A program made the translations under genes and the position numbers. DNA of 64,000 nt, from positions 7,211 through 71,210 of the forward strand of contig NZ_CABJDK010000008.1 of the NCBI RefSeq assembly GCF_902364355.1, written 5' to 3'. This DNA comes from Collinsella aerofaciens. Its GTDB lineage: Bacteria > Actinomycetota > Coriobacteriia > Coriobacteriales > Coriobacteriaceae. Positions 15,213 through 23,649 of the stretch are shown piece after piece (positions within the stretch are counted from its first letter, which is position 1; each line of letters starts with the position of its first letter). The notes under the pieces were generated by a model. It saw only the letters and a list, made by a program, of their open reading frames with translations, made no database searches and was not told where the DNA came from.

Positions 15213-16073
15213 TTAGTTCTCCCCCTTATCCTGCTTGCCCAGATATGCCTCAATTACGGCATCGTTGTTCTGGATTTCCTCGGCCGTGCCCTTGGCGATG
15301 ACCTTACCAAAGTTGAGCACGCAGATGCCCTCGCAGATGTTCATAACGAGCGACATATCATGCTCGATAAGCATGATGGCGATGCCGAAGGTGTCGCGGA
15401 TCTTGACGATGTTCTCCATGAGCTCCGCGGTCTCGGACGGGTTCATGCCGGCGGCAGGCTCGTCGAGCAACAGCAGCTTGGGGTTGGTGGCAAGCGCGCG
15501 GACGATCTCCAGACGACGCTGAGCGCCGTAAGGCAACGAGCCGGCCTGTTTATTTGCCAGGTGCTCCATGTCAAAAATGGACAGCAGCTCCATGGCGCGC
15601 TCATGGGCGGCCTTCTCGTGCTTCCAATACGTCGGCAGACGCATCACGCCCTCAATACCGGAGTAGCGCTCCTGGTTGTGCAGACCGACCTTAACGTTGT
15701 CCTCCACCGTCATAGTGTTGAACAAGCGGATGTTTTGGAAAGTACGGGCGATGCCCATGCGGTTGACCTGATAGACCGACTTGCCCGAGGTGTCCTCACC
15801 GTCGAGCAGGATGGTGCCGTGCGTGGGCTGGTACACCTTGGTGAGCAGGTTGAAGACCGTGGTCTTACCGGCACCATTGGGGCCAATCAGGCCGGCGATC
15901 TCGGTCTTGCCGATAGTCAGGCTAAAGTCGTCGACTGCCTTAAGGCCACCGAACTCAATGCCCAGGTGGATGCACTCGAGCGCCGGGCGCTGGCCCAGAT
16001 CGCGATCGGGAACGATGGCGCCAGAAGGATACGGGACCATCTTGCCCTTGTTGAACTCAAATTTACTGGGCAT
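15213..16073 (-). CDS. livG: branched-chain amino-acid ABC transporter ATP-binding protein LivG
   Basis: A 286-residue ATPase with Walker A GPNGAGKTTVFNLLT, signature LPYGAQRRLEIVRAL and Walker B LLLLDEPAAGMNPSET, plus LIEHDMSLVMNIC. The longer C-terminal arm relative to LivF is normal for LivG. The ATG at 16073 has AGGAGGTGGCAGCC upstream; the frame continues further but without family similarity. It overlaps the livM end by 11 bases and abuts livF. Confidence 0.93.
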   Translation of the reverse strand: MPSKFEFNKGKMVPYPSGAIVPDRDLGQRPALECIHLGIEFGGLKAVDDFSLTIGKTEIAGLIGPNGAGKTTVFNLLTKVYQPTHGTILLDGEDTSGKSVYQVNRMGIARTFQNIRLFNTMTVEDNVKVGLHNQERYSGIEGVMRLPTYWKHEKAAHERAMELLSIFDMEHLANKQAGSLPYGAQRRLEIVRALATNPKLLLLDEPAAGMNPSETAELMENIVKIRDTFGIAIMLIEHDMSLVMNICEGICVLNFGKVIAKGTAEEIQNNDAVIEAYLGKQDKGEN

Positions 16074-17142
16074 CGGCTGCCACCTCCTTCTTGGAAGCAA
16101 AGCGGTCCTTAATGCGTGCGAAGAACGCCTTGAGCTGCGGGTTGTTGGTAAAGATCATGACCAGGATCAGCACGATGGCGTAGATGAGCATGCGGTAGTC
16201 CGAGAACTGACGGAGCAGCTCGGGAAGCACCGTGAGCAACGCCGCCGCGATGACGGAGCCGCGCATATTGCCCAGACCGCCCAGGACCACGAACACCAGG
16301 ATGAGGATGGACGTGTTGAAGTCAAACTTGGTGGCGGAGAGCTGCGAGAAGTTACCGCCGAACAGAGCTCCAGCAGCACCGGCGAGGGCAGCGGAAACCA
16401 CGAAGGCGATCATGCGGTACTCGGTGACGGAGATGCCTACGGACTCGGCTGCAATCTTGTTATCGCGCACGGCCATAATGGCACGGCCGGTACGGCTGCG
16501 AACCAGGTTGAGCACGATCACGAGTGCGACCATGACCAGGATGGCACCGGCGAGGAAGGTCGAGTACGTCGACACGCCCGAGGCGCCCTGGGCGCCCTTG
16601 ATGATGGCGGTGCCGTCCTCGAGCAGGTGCAGGTCGTCGATCGTGGAGTTGCCCGTGATGTTAAAGATCACGTGCAGGCCGCGGGAGTCGACGCCCACAA
16701 TGAGGCAGGTGACGATCTCCTTGATAATCTCGCCAAAGGCCAAAGTCACGATGGCCAGGTAGTCGCCGCTCAGGCGCAGGACCGGGATGCCGATCAAGAA
16801 GCCCAGGATGGCGGCGGCGATGGCGCCGACCACAATGCTGATGATAAGGCGCATCGGATCGGAGGGAACGACGCTCTCCAGCGCGACGGCGGTGACGATT
16901 CCCGTATAGGCGCCGACGCTCATAAAGCCCGCGTGGCCCAGCGACAGATCGCCCGCGATGCCGACGACGAGATTGAGCGAGATGGCCATAACGATATAGG
17001 CCGTGATGGGAACCAGCTGACCGGCGATCATGCGCGGGATCATATGGTTAGACTGCATAAAGAACACGATGGCAAATGCCACGATGCACATGGCATACGT
17101 AACAAAGTCGTGACGCGTCTGCCTGTCTTTAAGAAACTTCAT
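16063..17142 (-). CDS. livM: branched-chain amino-acid ABC transporter permease LivM
   Basis: A 359-residue permease with about ten membrane segments and the LivM signature LNLVVGIAGDLSLGHAGFMSVGAYTG, where the inner EAA-like contact with ATPase follows (RSRTGRAIMAVRDNKIAAESVGI). It forms the membrane channel together with LivH. The ATG at 17142 has AGGTGAG 7 bases upstream; a GTG at 17151, immediately after the livH stop, is an alternative that adds three residues. Confidence 0.92.
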   Translation of the reverse strand: MKFLKDRQTRHDFVTYAMCIVAFAIVFFMQSNHMIPRMIAGQLVPITAYIVMAISLNLVVGIAGDLSLGHAGFMSVGAYTGIVTAVALESVVPSDPMRLIISIVVGAIAAAILGFLIGIPVLRLSGDYLAIVTLAFGEIIKEIVTCLIVGVDSRGLHVIFNITGNSTIDDLHLLEDGTAIIKGAQGASGVSTYSTFLAGAILVMVALVIVLNLVRSRTGRAIMAVRDNKIAAESVGISVTEYRMIAFVVSAALAGAAGALFGGNFSQLSATKFDFNTSILILVFVVLGGLGNMRGSVIAAALLTVLPELLRQFSDYRMLIYAIVLILVMIFTNNPQLKAFFARIKDRFASKKEVAADAQ

Positions 17143-17151
17143 AACGCTCAC

Positions 17152-18033
17152 CTACACCTTCTCGGGGACGTACTTGCCCAAGAGGCCGGCAGGCTTGACG
17201 AGCAGGACGATGATCAAAACACCAAAGACGATGGAGTTGGCAAGGCTCGTGGAAATGTAGGCCTGTGCCATCGCCTCGATGATGCCGATGAGAATGCCAC
17301 CGACAAAGGCGCCGGGGATGGAGCCGATGCCACCGAAGACGGCGGCGTCGAAGGCCTTGATGCCAGGCATGGCACCCGTCGTGGGCTGCAGCACCGGCGA
17401 GTAGGAGCACAGGAGCACGCCGGCGATGGCGGCAAGCGCAGAGCCGATGGCAAACGTCATCGAGATGGTGCGGTTGACGTTGATGCCCATGAGCTGAGCG
17501 GCGGCCTTGTCCTCGGACACGGCGCGCATGGCTTTGCCCATCTTGGTCTTACCTGTAAAGAACATCAGACCGGCCATGATAACCAGGCAGGCGACGATGG
17601 TGACGAGCGAGACGGCGCTTACGTTGAACTTGGCCAAGAACTCCGGCACCTGGAAGGTGACGAGCGAAGTGAAGTTCTTGGGCGTGGCGCCCCACAGAAG
17701 CTGCGCGGCGTTCTGCAGGAAGTAAGACACGCCGATGGCCGTGATCAGAACGGCCAGAGGGCCCGCCTGGCGCAGCGGCTTGTATGCCAGACCCTCGATG
17801 AGAACACCGAGAACCGTGCAGACCACACAAGAGAGAACTACAGATGCCCAGCCCGGGAGGCCGAGATACGATGTGGCGCAGAACGAGACATAGGCACCGA
17901 CCATGATGACGTCGCCGTGAGCGAAGTTGAGCATCTTGGCGATACCGTAGACCATGGTGTAGCCCAACGCGATGATGGCGTAGACGCTGCCCATGGACAG
18001 GCCGTTGACCAGGTATTGAATAAAGACCGTCAT
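17152..18033 (-). CDS. livH: branched-chain amino-acid ABC transporter permease LivH
   Basis: A 293-residue permease with about eight membrane segments. MTVFIQYLVNGLSMGSVYAI at the start, YGIAKMLNFAHGDVIMVGAY and GKTKMGKAMRAVSEDKAAAQLMGI are LivH hallmarks. AAGGGGG lies 9 bases before the chosen ATG at 18033, whereas the ATG at 18042 abuts it. It stops just before livM. About 140 bases with two hairpins separate it from the binding-protein gene upstream, an arrangement that often lets the binding protein be made in excess. Confidence 0.92.
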   Translation of the reverse strand: MTVFIQYLVNGLSMGSVYAIIALGYTMVYGIAKMLNFAHGDVIMVGAYVSFCATSYLGLPGWASVVLSCVVCTVLGVLIEGLAYKPLRQAGPLAVLITAIGVSYFLQNAAQLLWGATPKNFTSLVTFQVPEFLAKFNVSAVSLVTIVACLVIMAGLMFFTGKTKMGKAMRAVSEDKAAAQLMGINVNRTISMTFAIGSALAAIAGVLLCSYSPVLQPTTGAMPGIKAFDAAVFGGIGSIPGAFVGGILIGIIEAMAQAYISTSLANSIVFGVLIIVLLVKPAGLLGKYVPEKV

Positions 18034-18079
18034 GTTCCACATCCCCCTTTCGAATAGGTTTCCAGTTGATATATGAAAC

Positions 18080-18099
18080 AGGGACGTTACATCGTCCCT
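18080..18099 (-). repeat. hairpin AGGGACG / CGTCCCT
   Basis: A perfect 7-bp stem with a 6-base loop upstream of livH. With the next hairpin it may lower read-through from the binding-protein gene into livH. It shares the GGGACG core with other hairpins in the window. Confidence 0.5.
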
Positions 18100-18109
18100 A
18101 GATACCAAG

Positions 18110-18141
18110 CAAGCAGGGAAGGCCAAAACCTCCCCTGCTTG
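18110..18141 (-). terminator. hairpin after the first liv binding-protein gene
   Basis: The arms AAGCAGGG and CCCTGCTT enclose an A/C-rich loop about 30 bases beyond the stop codon of the upstream binding-protein gene. No long T-run follows, so it may be a leaky terminator or RNA-protecting structure that gives more binding protein than permease. Confidence 0.5.
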
Positions 18142-18172
18142 GGATCAAAACCGCTCTATGTAAGGCGGCCTA

Positions 18173-19360
18173 TTAGGCCTGTACGTACTTGCCGTCGGTA
18201 ATGACGTACGCCGTCGGGTCCTTCTGGACCTGACCCTTGTCGTTCCAGGAGAGCTTGCCAGTCAGGCCGTCAACAGTAATGTTGCGCATAGCCTCGGGAA
18301 GCTTCTCGGCAACCTCGGTGGGGTCGGCGTCGACGCCCAGGCCGGCCTCCTTGAGAGCCTCGACCACAGCATGCACGCCGTCGTAGGCGTCGGCGGCAAA
18401 CTGGTCGGGGGTATCGCCGTACTTATCCTTGTAAGCGTTGACGAAGTCGGCGTTCTTCTCGTCGTCGGCGGAGAACGGGGTCATGAGCAGCAGACCCTCG
18501 GCAAGAGAGGTGTCGAAGCCCTCAACGCCCAGGATGCCGTCCATGCCGTCGCAGCCCATCATCTTGACGTCGTAGCCCATGTCCTTGGCGTTCTTGAGCA
18601 GGACGGACGCCGGCGTGTAGTAGATCGGCGCAAAGATCATGGTGGCGCCTGCCTGCTTGGCCTTGGTCAGCTGGTTGGTAAAGCTCGTGGCGGAGTCGTC
18701 CTTAAAGGTCTCCTCGTCGACAATCTCAAGCTTAGACTTAGCGGCCTGGGCCTTAAAGGAATCTGCGATGCCCGAAGAATAGGCGTCGCCGGAGTTATAG
18801 AACAGCACGAACTTCTCGTTCGCATATTTTTCTGCCAGGAACTTGGCAGCGTTGACACCTTGGTTGGGGTCGGTAAAGCAAACCTGGAAGACGCAATCCT
18901 TGCCCTTGGTAACGTCCTCGGAGGACGCGGACGGGGTGATCATGAACGTCTCGGGGTCGTTACCGCACTCGGCGGCAACGGCAACCGACGCACCCGTGGT
19001 GGTCGGACCGACGAGGGCCTGCATGCCCCAGTCGAGCAGGGTGTTGAAGGCGTTGACGGCCTTCTCGCCGTCAGCCTGGTCGTCCTCGGCCTTGCTGACA
19101 AGCGGCAGCTCCTTAGTCGAGAAATCCTTGCAGCCAAGCTCGACAGCCTGTGTAACGGACTTGCCGTAGGACGCGTTGGCGCCGGTCAGCGGGCCGATGG
19201 TGCCGATCTTAAACGAAGCGTCGCCCGACGCGGAACCGCTGTCGCCGCCGTTGGAGGAGCAGCCAGCTAGAATGGACATCGCCCCCAGACCTGCTGCGCT
19301 CGCGATAACGCTCCTGCGATTCATAACAGGGTTCAATGACTTACCGGTGAGGCTCGACAT
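18173..19360 (-). CDS. livK: branched-chain amino-acid ABC transporter substrate-binding lipoprotein (copy 1)
   Basis: A 395-residue periplasmic-binding-fold protein. A signal sequence ends in the lipobox LAGC followed by a Gly/Ser-rich linker, so it should be anchored to the outer face of the membrane. It then shows the family start FKIGTIGPLTGANASYG, VGPTTTGASVAVA and AEKYANEKFVLFYNSGDAYSSG. It delivers Leu/Ile/Val or related amino acids to LivHMGF. The ATG at 19360 has GAGGAGAG 5 bases upstream. It is a close paralogue of the gene at 19632-20798 and heads the transporter operon. Confidence 0.9.
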   Translation of the reverse strand: MSSLTGKSLNPVMNRRSVIASAAGLGAMSILAGCSSNGGDSGSASGDASFKIGTIGPLTGANASYGKSVTQAVELGCKDFSTKELPLVSKAEDDQADGEKAVNAFNTLLDWGMQALVGPTTTGASVAVAAECGNDPETFMITPSASSEDVTKGKDCVFQVCFTDPNQGVNAAKFLAEKYANEKFVLFYNSGDAYSSGIADSFKAQAAKSKLEIVDEETFKDDSATSFTNQLTKAKQAGATMIFAPIYYTPASVLLKNAKDMGYDVKMMGCDGMDGILGVEGFDTSLAEGLLLMTPFSADDEKNADFVNAYKDKYGDTPDQFAADAYDGVHAVVEALKEAGLGVDADPTEVAEKLPEAMRNITVDGLTGKLSWNDKGQVQKDPTAYVITDGKYVQA

Positions 19361-19448
19361 GCGGCTCTCCTCTCAAATCTCGTCGGGTTTCGGTTACCCG
19401 ACAGGCCATCCTTCGCCGTGTTCGGCGTTCGCAAAATACTAGACGCTT

Positions 19449-19476
19449 TAGTTAAGGAAAGTGGTGATTATTTCAA
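19449..19476 (-). promoter_or_regulatory. candidate promoter of the liv operon
   Basis: Within an unusually AT-rich stretch (about 19440-19570) the minus strand has TTGAAA and TAACTA separated by 16 bases, about 90 bases upstream of the binding-protein start. Only loosely supported. Confidence 0.35.
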
Positions 19477-19631
19477 CTTTTCTTTGGATTTGTTCGTTTA
19501 TCCATAATTCTGCGTATTTCTATTACTTTATGCAGTAATGCCACTTTATTGTGTGAAAGTAATGTTTCCGTTCTGTTACAGGCGTCCCCGCCCTGAATAA
19601 AACGGCCTCACCGGTCGCGCTTTATGCGCAC

Positions 19632-20798
19632 TTAGGCGGCGATGTACTTGCCGTCCTGAATCACATAGGCTGTGGCGGGCTTTTCGACCTGGCCCTCGTC
19701 ATTCCACGTCAGCTCGCCCGTCAGGCCCTCGATCTTGATCTTGCGCATGGCGCGGGCAAGGTCGCCGGCAATGTCGGCACCGTCGGCCGAAATGTCAATC
19801 CCCGCCCTATCGATAGCCTCGGCGATGGCGTGGACGCAATCGTAAGCGTCGGCGGCAAACTGGTTGGGCGTCTCGTCGTAGGCATCCTTATAGGCCTTGA
19901 CGAAGTCGGCATTCTTCTCATCGTCAGCCGAAAACGGGGTCATGAGCAGTACGCCCTCGGCAAGAGAGGTATCGAAGCCTTCCACAGAGAGCAGGCCGTC
20001 CATGCCGTCGGTACCCATGAGCGTCATGTCGTAGCCCATGTCCTTGGCGTTCTTGAGCAAAACGGACGCCGGCGTGTAGTAGATCGGCGCAAAGATGAGC
20101 GTGGCGCCGGCCTCCTTGGCCTTGGTGAGCTGGTTGGTAAAGCTCGTGGAAGAGTCGTCCTTAAAGGTCTCGGTATCGACGACATCGAGCTTGGATGCCT
20201 TGGCCTGCTCGGCAAAAGCGTCGGCAACGCCCGAGCTGTACGTATCGCCGGAGTTGTAGAACAGGGCGATCTTGGCGTCCGCGTACTTCTCAGCCAAGAA
20301 CTTCGCGGCGCTGGCGCCCATGGTGGGGTCGGTGAAGCAAACCTGAAAGACCGTGGTCTTATCCTTGGTGACGTCGAGCGACGAGGCCGAAGGCGTGACC
20401 ATGAGCATATCGTCGGCGATCTCGCCCGAGACGGCGACGGCAGCACCGGTGGTGACAGGGCCGACGAGCGCCTGCATGCCCCAGTCGCACAGGGTATTGA
20501 AGGCGTTGATAGCCTTCTCGCCGTCGGCGACGTCATCCTCGGACTTAAGCGAGAGCTTGAGGTCCTTGGTCGAGAAATCCTTGGCCGCGAGCTTAGCGCC
20601 CTTCTCGGCAGAGACGCCATAGGTAGCCGCGGCGCCGGTCAGGGGGCCGATAACGCCGATCTTGAAGGTCTTGCCGTCATTGGCCGACCCACCGTCCGCG
20701 CCGCCCGAAGAGCAACCGGCAAGCGCGACGGTGCTTCCAAGCGCCGCGGCTCCTGTCAAGAAACTCCTGCGGCTCAGCGCGTTATTGATACTGAACAT
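19632..20798 (-). CDS. branched-chain amino-acid ABC transporter substrate-binding lipoprotein (copy 2)
   Basis: A 388-residue paralogue of the adjacent binding protein. It has a Tat/Sec-like signal (SRRSFLTGAAALG) ending in the lipobox LAGC, a Gly-rich linker, then FKIGVIGPLTGAAATYG and the same AEKYADAKIALFYNSGDTYSSG block. The two share most of the central and C-terminal sequence but differ in the N-terminal lobe, so they may bind different ligands for one LivHMGF complex. The ATG at 20798 follows AAAAAGGGGGACACC. A 271-base AT-rich gap separates it from copy 1. Confidence 0.88.
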   Translation of the reverse strand: MFSINNALSRRSFLTGAAALGSTVALAGCSSGGADGGSANDGKTFKIGVIGPLTGAAATYGVSAEKGAKLAAKDFSTKDLKLSLKSEDDVADGEKAINAFNTLCDWGMQALVGPVTTGAAVAVSGEIADDMLMVTPSASSLDVTKDKTTVFQVCFTDPTMGASAAKFLAEKYADAKIALFYNSGDTYSSGVADAFAEQAKASKLDVVDTETFKDDSSTSFTNQLTKAKEAGATLIFAPIYYTPASVLLKNAKDMGYDMTLMGTDGMDGLLSVEGFDTSLAEGVLLMTPFSADDEKNADFVKAYKDAYDETPNQFAADAYDCVHAIAEAIDRAGIDISADGADIAGDLARAMRKIKIEGLTGELTWNDEGQVEKPATAYVIQDGKYIAA

Positions 20799-21049
20799 GG
20801 TGTCCCCCTTTTTCGCTGGCCGCAGTGCGGCCGTCTTGCGGTACGGGGCAAACCTTATGGCGCAAACGTTGACAGTTTGTTACGGAAGTTCATTTGTAGC
20901 GAGCATGTTTCCAATGTTTCCGCAGCGTTTCGGTGGTGCCGTTTTGTGCGACTCCTGTTGCCTGGCGAGCATGCGCCCTCGGTTCACGCTAGAATGCACT
21001 CAACCTTTAAGCGGTTAATCCATCCATAAGATGCACGAAGGAGCTATCT

Positions 21050-22393
21050 ATGAGCGAACCCCTGCGCACAGTGAACGTCGGTCTGATCGGTCTGGGAACC
21101 GTCGGCGGCGGCGTGGCCCGTTTGATCAAGAGCCACCACGATGAGTACCTGGCAGCCTACGGCATCGACCTTAAGCTGACCCGCGCCTGCGCGCTTGCTT
21201 GGGAGCAGGCCGAGGCGGCAGGCATTGAGCGCGAGGCCTTTACGAGTGACTGGCACGACGTCGTCACCGACCCCGCCGTCGACATCGTCGTCGAGCTGAT
21301 TGGCGGCGAGCATCCCGCAACCGAGATCTTCACCACCGCCTTCGAGAACGGCAAGCACGTCGTCTCTGCCAACAAGGCCCTGCTGGGCCGTCATGTCGAG
21401 ACGCTTGCCGAGAAGGCGCGCGCGTGCGGCGTGCAGATTAAGTGCGAGGCCAGCTGCGGCGGTGGCATCCCCATTGTCAGCACGCTCGAGCACGACCTGG
21501 TGGGCAACAAGATCCTGACCATCGCAGGCATTCTCAACGGTACCACCAACTATATCCTGTCGCGCATGGACGCCGAGGGCGCCGATTACGCCGATGTGCT
21601 TGCCGACGCGCAGGCCAAGGGCTATGCCGAGGCCGACCCGTCCGCCGACGTCAACGGTTTCGATGCCGCCAGCAAGACGGCAATCCTCGCCTCCATCGGT
21701 TTTGGCACCCGCGTTACCACCGACGATGTGTACCAGCAGGGTATCCGTACCATCGGCGCCGAGGACATCGCCCAGGCCCGCGAGCTCGGCTACACCATTA
21801 AGCTGCTAGGCATTGCGCGCAACACCGACGCCGGCGTCGACGTCCGCGCGCATCCCACGCTGATCCCCGCCGACCACATGCTCGCCAAGGTCAACGGCGC
21901 CATGAACGCCGTATACGTGGTGGGCGACGCTGTGGGCGAGACCATGTTCTACGGCGCGGGCGCAGGCTCCTTCCCCACCGCAAGCGCCGTCGTGGGCGAT
22001 ATCCTGTCGCTCTCCGAGCAGATCAGCCGCGGTGTGGCTCCGCTGCCCGAGATTGAGCCCTATGGTCACAACCTCGCCTTTAAGCCCATGGACGAGCTCC
22101 AGACCAAGTACTATGTGCGCCTGAAGGTCGCCGACCGCGTGGGCGCCCTGTCCGAGACGGTCGACATCTTTGCCAAGCACAACATCTCGATCTCGCTCAT
22201 CAACCAGGTCGAGGACGGCAAGTCAGGCGTCAGCGATGCCTGCTCGGTCATCTTCCTGACGCACCGCGCGCTCGAGAAGGACGTCCAGGCTGCCGCCGCC
22301 GAGCTTGCCAGCGTCGACTGCGTGGCCGAGGTCGCCAACGTCCTGCGCATCGAGGACGTCGAGGCTTGGACCGAAGGCGTCATGGCCAACTAA
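21050..22393 (+). CDS. hom: homoserine dehydrogenase
   Basis: A 447-residue enzyme that reduces aspartate semialdehyde to homoserine with NAD(P)H on the way to Thr and Met. The Rossmann motif VGLIGLGTVGGGV, VELIGG, VSANKALLGRH, CEASCGGGIPIV, GILNGTTNYILSRM and the YAEADPSADVNGFDAASKTAILA block with the catalytic Asp/Lys region are all present. A C-terminal ACT domain (VADRVGALSETVDIFAKHNISI) suggests feedback control by threonine. The ATG at 21050 has AAGGAG upstream. It is monocistronic, with a strong terminator behind. Confidence 0.95.
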   Translation: MSEPLRTVNVGLIGLGTVGGGVARLIKSHHDEYLAAYGIDLKLTRACALAWEQAEAAGIEREAFTSDWHDVVTDPAVDIVVELIGGEHPATEIFTTAFENGKHVVSANKALLGRHVETLAEKARACGVQIKCEASCGGGIPIVSTLEHDLVGNKILTIAGILNGTTNYILSRMDAEGADYADVLADAQAKGYAEADPSADVNGFDAASKTAILASIGFGTRVTTDDVYQQGIRTIGAEDIAQARELGYTIKLLGIARNTDAGVDVRAHPTLIPADHMLAKVNGAMNAVYVVGDAVGETMFYGAGAGSFPTASAVVGDILSLSEQISRGVAPLPEIEPYGHNLAFKPMDELQTKYYVRLKVADRVGALSETVDIFAKHNISISLINQVEDGKSGVSDACSVIFLTHRALEKDVQAAAAELASVDCVAEVANVLRIEDVEAWTEGVMAN

Positions 22394-22424
22394 TTCGATT
22401 TTCGCTCTACGACCTATATGTGTG

Positions 22425-22461
22425 AGGGGCTCCCGTTCAGCAGTGGACGGGAGCCCCTTTG
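22425..22461 (+). terminator. rho-independent terminator after hom
   Basis: A perfect 12-bp stem (AGGGGCTCCCGT and its complement) with a 10-base loop followed by TTT, 30 bases after the hom stop codon. Confidence 0.8.
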
Positions 22462-22615
22462 CTTGCGCGCATGGGGCGTATTGGCGCAATCCGCATTTGA
22501 ACGACTTGGCCGCTCCTGACAGCCGGGGGTACCGTTCGCCGACATGCAGCCGGAGCCGATTTTGGCTGCCGTTATGCTGTGCTGTGTATATCCGCCCGCA
22601 AAGAGAGGAAGCACC

Positions 22616-23365
22616 ATGTTGCTCGAGGGCAAGAAAGCAATCATCACCGGCGGCACGCGCGGTATCGGCTATGCCATCGCCTGCCGTTTTATCGAGGAAG
22701 GTGCTGCCGTCACCGTCTTTGGCTCGCGCCAGGAGACTGCCGACGCTGCCGTTGAGAAACTGACGACCGCCTATCCCGACGCCAAGGTCTGGGGTCGTTC
22801 CTGCGATCTCACCTCGCTCGAGGCCGTGACTGAGGCCTTTACGCAGACTGCAGCCGACATGGGCGGCTTGGACACGGTCGTCAACAATGCCGGAATCTCC
22901 CAGCGTTCACCCCTCTTGGACTACACGGCCGAGGAGTTCGCAAAGGTCATGGACCTTAACGTCGTCGCCGTCTTTAATGGCCACCAGGCTGCCGCCAAGA
23001 TCATGACCGAGGCCGGCCACGGCGGCACCATCACTACCACAAGCTCGATGGTCGCCAAGTACGGCCAGCCCTCCGGCGTCGGTTACCCCACGTCCAAGTT
23101 TGCCGTCAACGGTATGGTCCAGTCGCTCTCGCGCGAGCTCGCCCCCATGGGCATCCGCGTCAACGCCGTCGCCCCCGGCGTGACTAAGACCGACATGGTC
23201 GCCAACCTGCCCGAAGAGGTCATCAAGCCCATCATCGCCACCATTCCGCTGGGTCGCATGGGCGAGCCCGAGGATGTCGCCAACGCCTTTGTTTTCCTGG
23301 CGAGCGACATGTCCTCCTATGTCACGGGCGCCGTGCTCCCCGTCGACGGAGCCGCCCGCTCCTAA
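22616..23365 (+). CDS. short-chain dehydrogenase, BaiA-like (3alpha-hydroxysteroid dehydrogenase-like)
   Basis: A 249-residue classical SDR. The cofactor motif is ITGGTRGIGYA, followed by NNAGIS, the catalytic Ser in TTTSSMVAKYG, and Tyr-Lys in GYPTSKFAV; the C-terminal GRMGEPEDVANAFVFLASDMSSYVTG is typical. From memory the N-terminal half (KxxIITGGTRGIG, VFG, YP, DLTS, MDLNVVAVFNG) resembles the bile-acid enzyme BaiA more than FabG, so it may act on 3-hydroxy bile acids. A FabG-like ketoacyl reductase or sugar dehydrogenase is the alternative. The ATG at 22616 has GAGAGGAAG upstream; the gene stands alone with a terminator. Confidence 0.8.
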   Translation: MLLEGKKAIITGGTRGIGYAIACRFIEEGAAVTVFGSRQETADAAVEKLTTAYPDAKVWGRSCDLTSLEAVTEAFTQTAADMGGLDTVVNNAGISQRSPLLDYTAEEFAKVMDLNVVAVFNGHQAAAKIMTEAGHGGTITTTSSMVAKYGQPSGVGYPTSKFAVNGMVQSLSRELAPMGIRVNAVAPGVTKTDMVANLPEEVIKPIIATIPLGRMGEPEDVANAFVFLASDMSSYVTGAVLPVDGAARS

Positions 23366-23410
23366 GGAGCCACAAGCTTTGGCTTCAAGCTTCAACATAG
23401 CTCAACCAAA

Positions 23411-23449
23411 AAGGCGCGCCGTCTGAATCAACTGCAGACAGCGCGCCTT
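23411..23449 (+). terminator. terminator-like hairpin after the SDR gene
   Basis: The arms AAGGCGCGC-C-GTCTG and CAGAC-A-GCGCGCCTT enclose a 9-base loop, 45 bases after the SDR stop. Only short T content follows (TCTCCTGTT), so termination strength is uncertain. Confidence 0.65.
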
Positions 23450-23463
23450 CTCCTGTTATGAAA

Positions 23464-23635
23464 GGGAAACTATGTCCCAGTATTTCGGATCAGAACGGGG
23501 CACGGTTTCCCCCAGGACTTCCTTGCGGAAACTGCATCCCACTCTGAGCGCCCATTCCGGGACACAGTTTCCCAACGGCCCCCGTTTCGGAAACCACATC
23601 CCGTTCCGAGCCTTCAAAGCGGGACGCGGCTTCCC
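23464..23635. repeat. array of six alternating inverted repeats, ~31-base spacing
   Basis: A motif of about 15 bases, GGGACACGGTTTCCC with variants, occurs six times in strictly alternating orientation. Starts are 23464 (reverse), 23497 (forward), 23527 (reverse), 23559 (forward), 23589 (reverse) and 23621 (forward). The spacings are 33, 30, 32, 30 and 32 bases, which makes three tandem units of 62 bases, each a potential hairpin. The sequence between motifs is not conserved. It fills the gap between the convergent SDR and antiporter genes. Confidence 0.85.
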
Positions 23636-23649
23636 CGAGAAAGTATCGA

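Noticed and set aside
15781..18057. A 758-codon plus-strand open frame and a 483-codon one at 14661-16112
   Set aside because: They lie opposite the liv permease and ATPase genes, have Asp/His/Gln-rich composition typical of antisense GC-rich frames, and no ribosome-binding site.
22616..23365. Collinsella 7beta-hydroxysteroid dehydrogenase
   Set aside because: The known 7beta-HSDH has a different N-terminus and active-site surroundings as far as I remember; this protein looks more like BaiA or FabG.
23464..23635. A CRISPR array
   Set aside because: The repeats are short, alternate in orientation and vary in sequence; spacers are not of constant type, and no cas gene is near.
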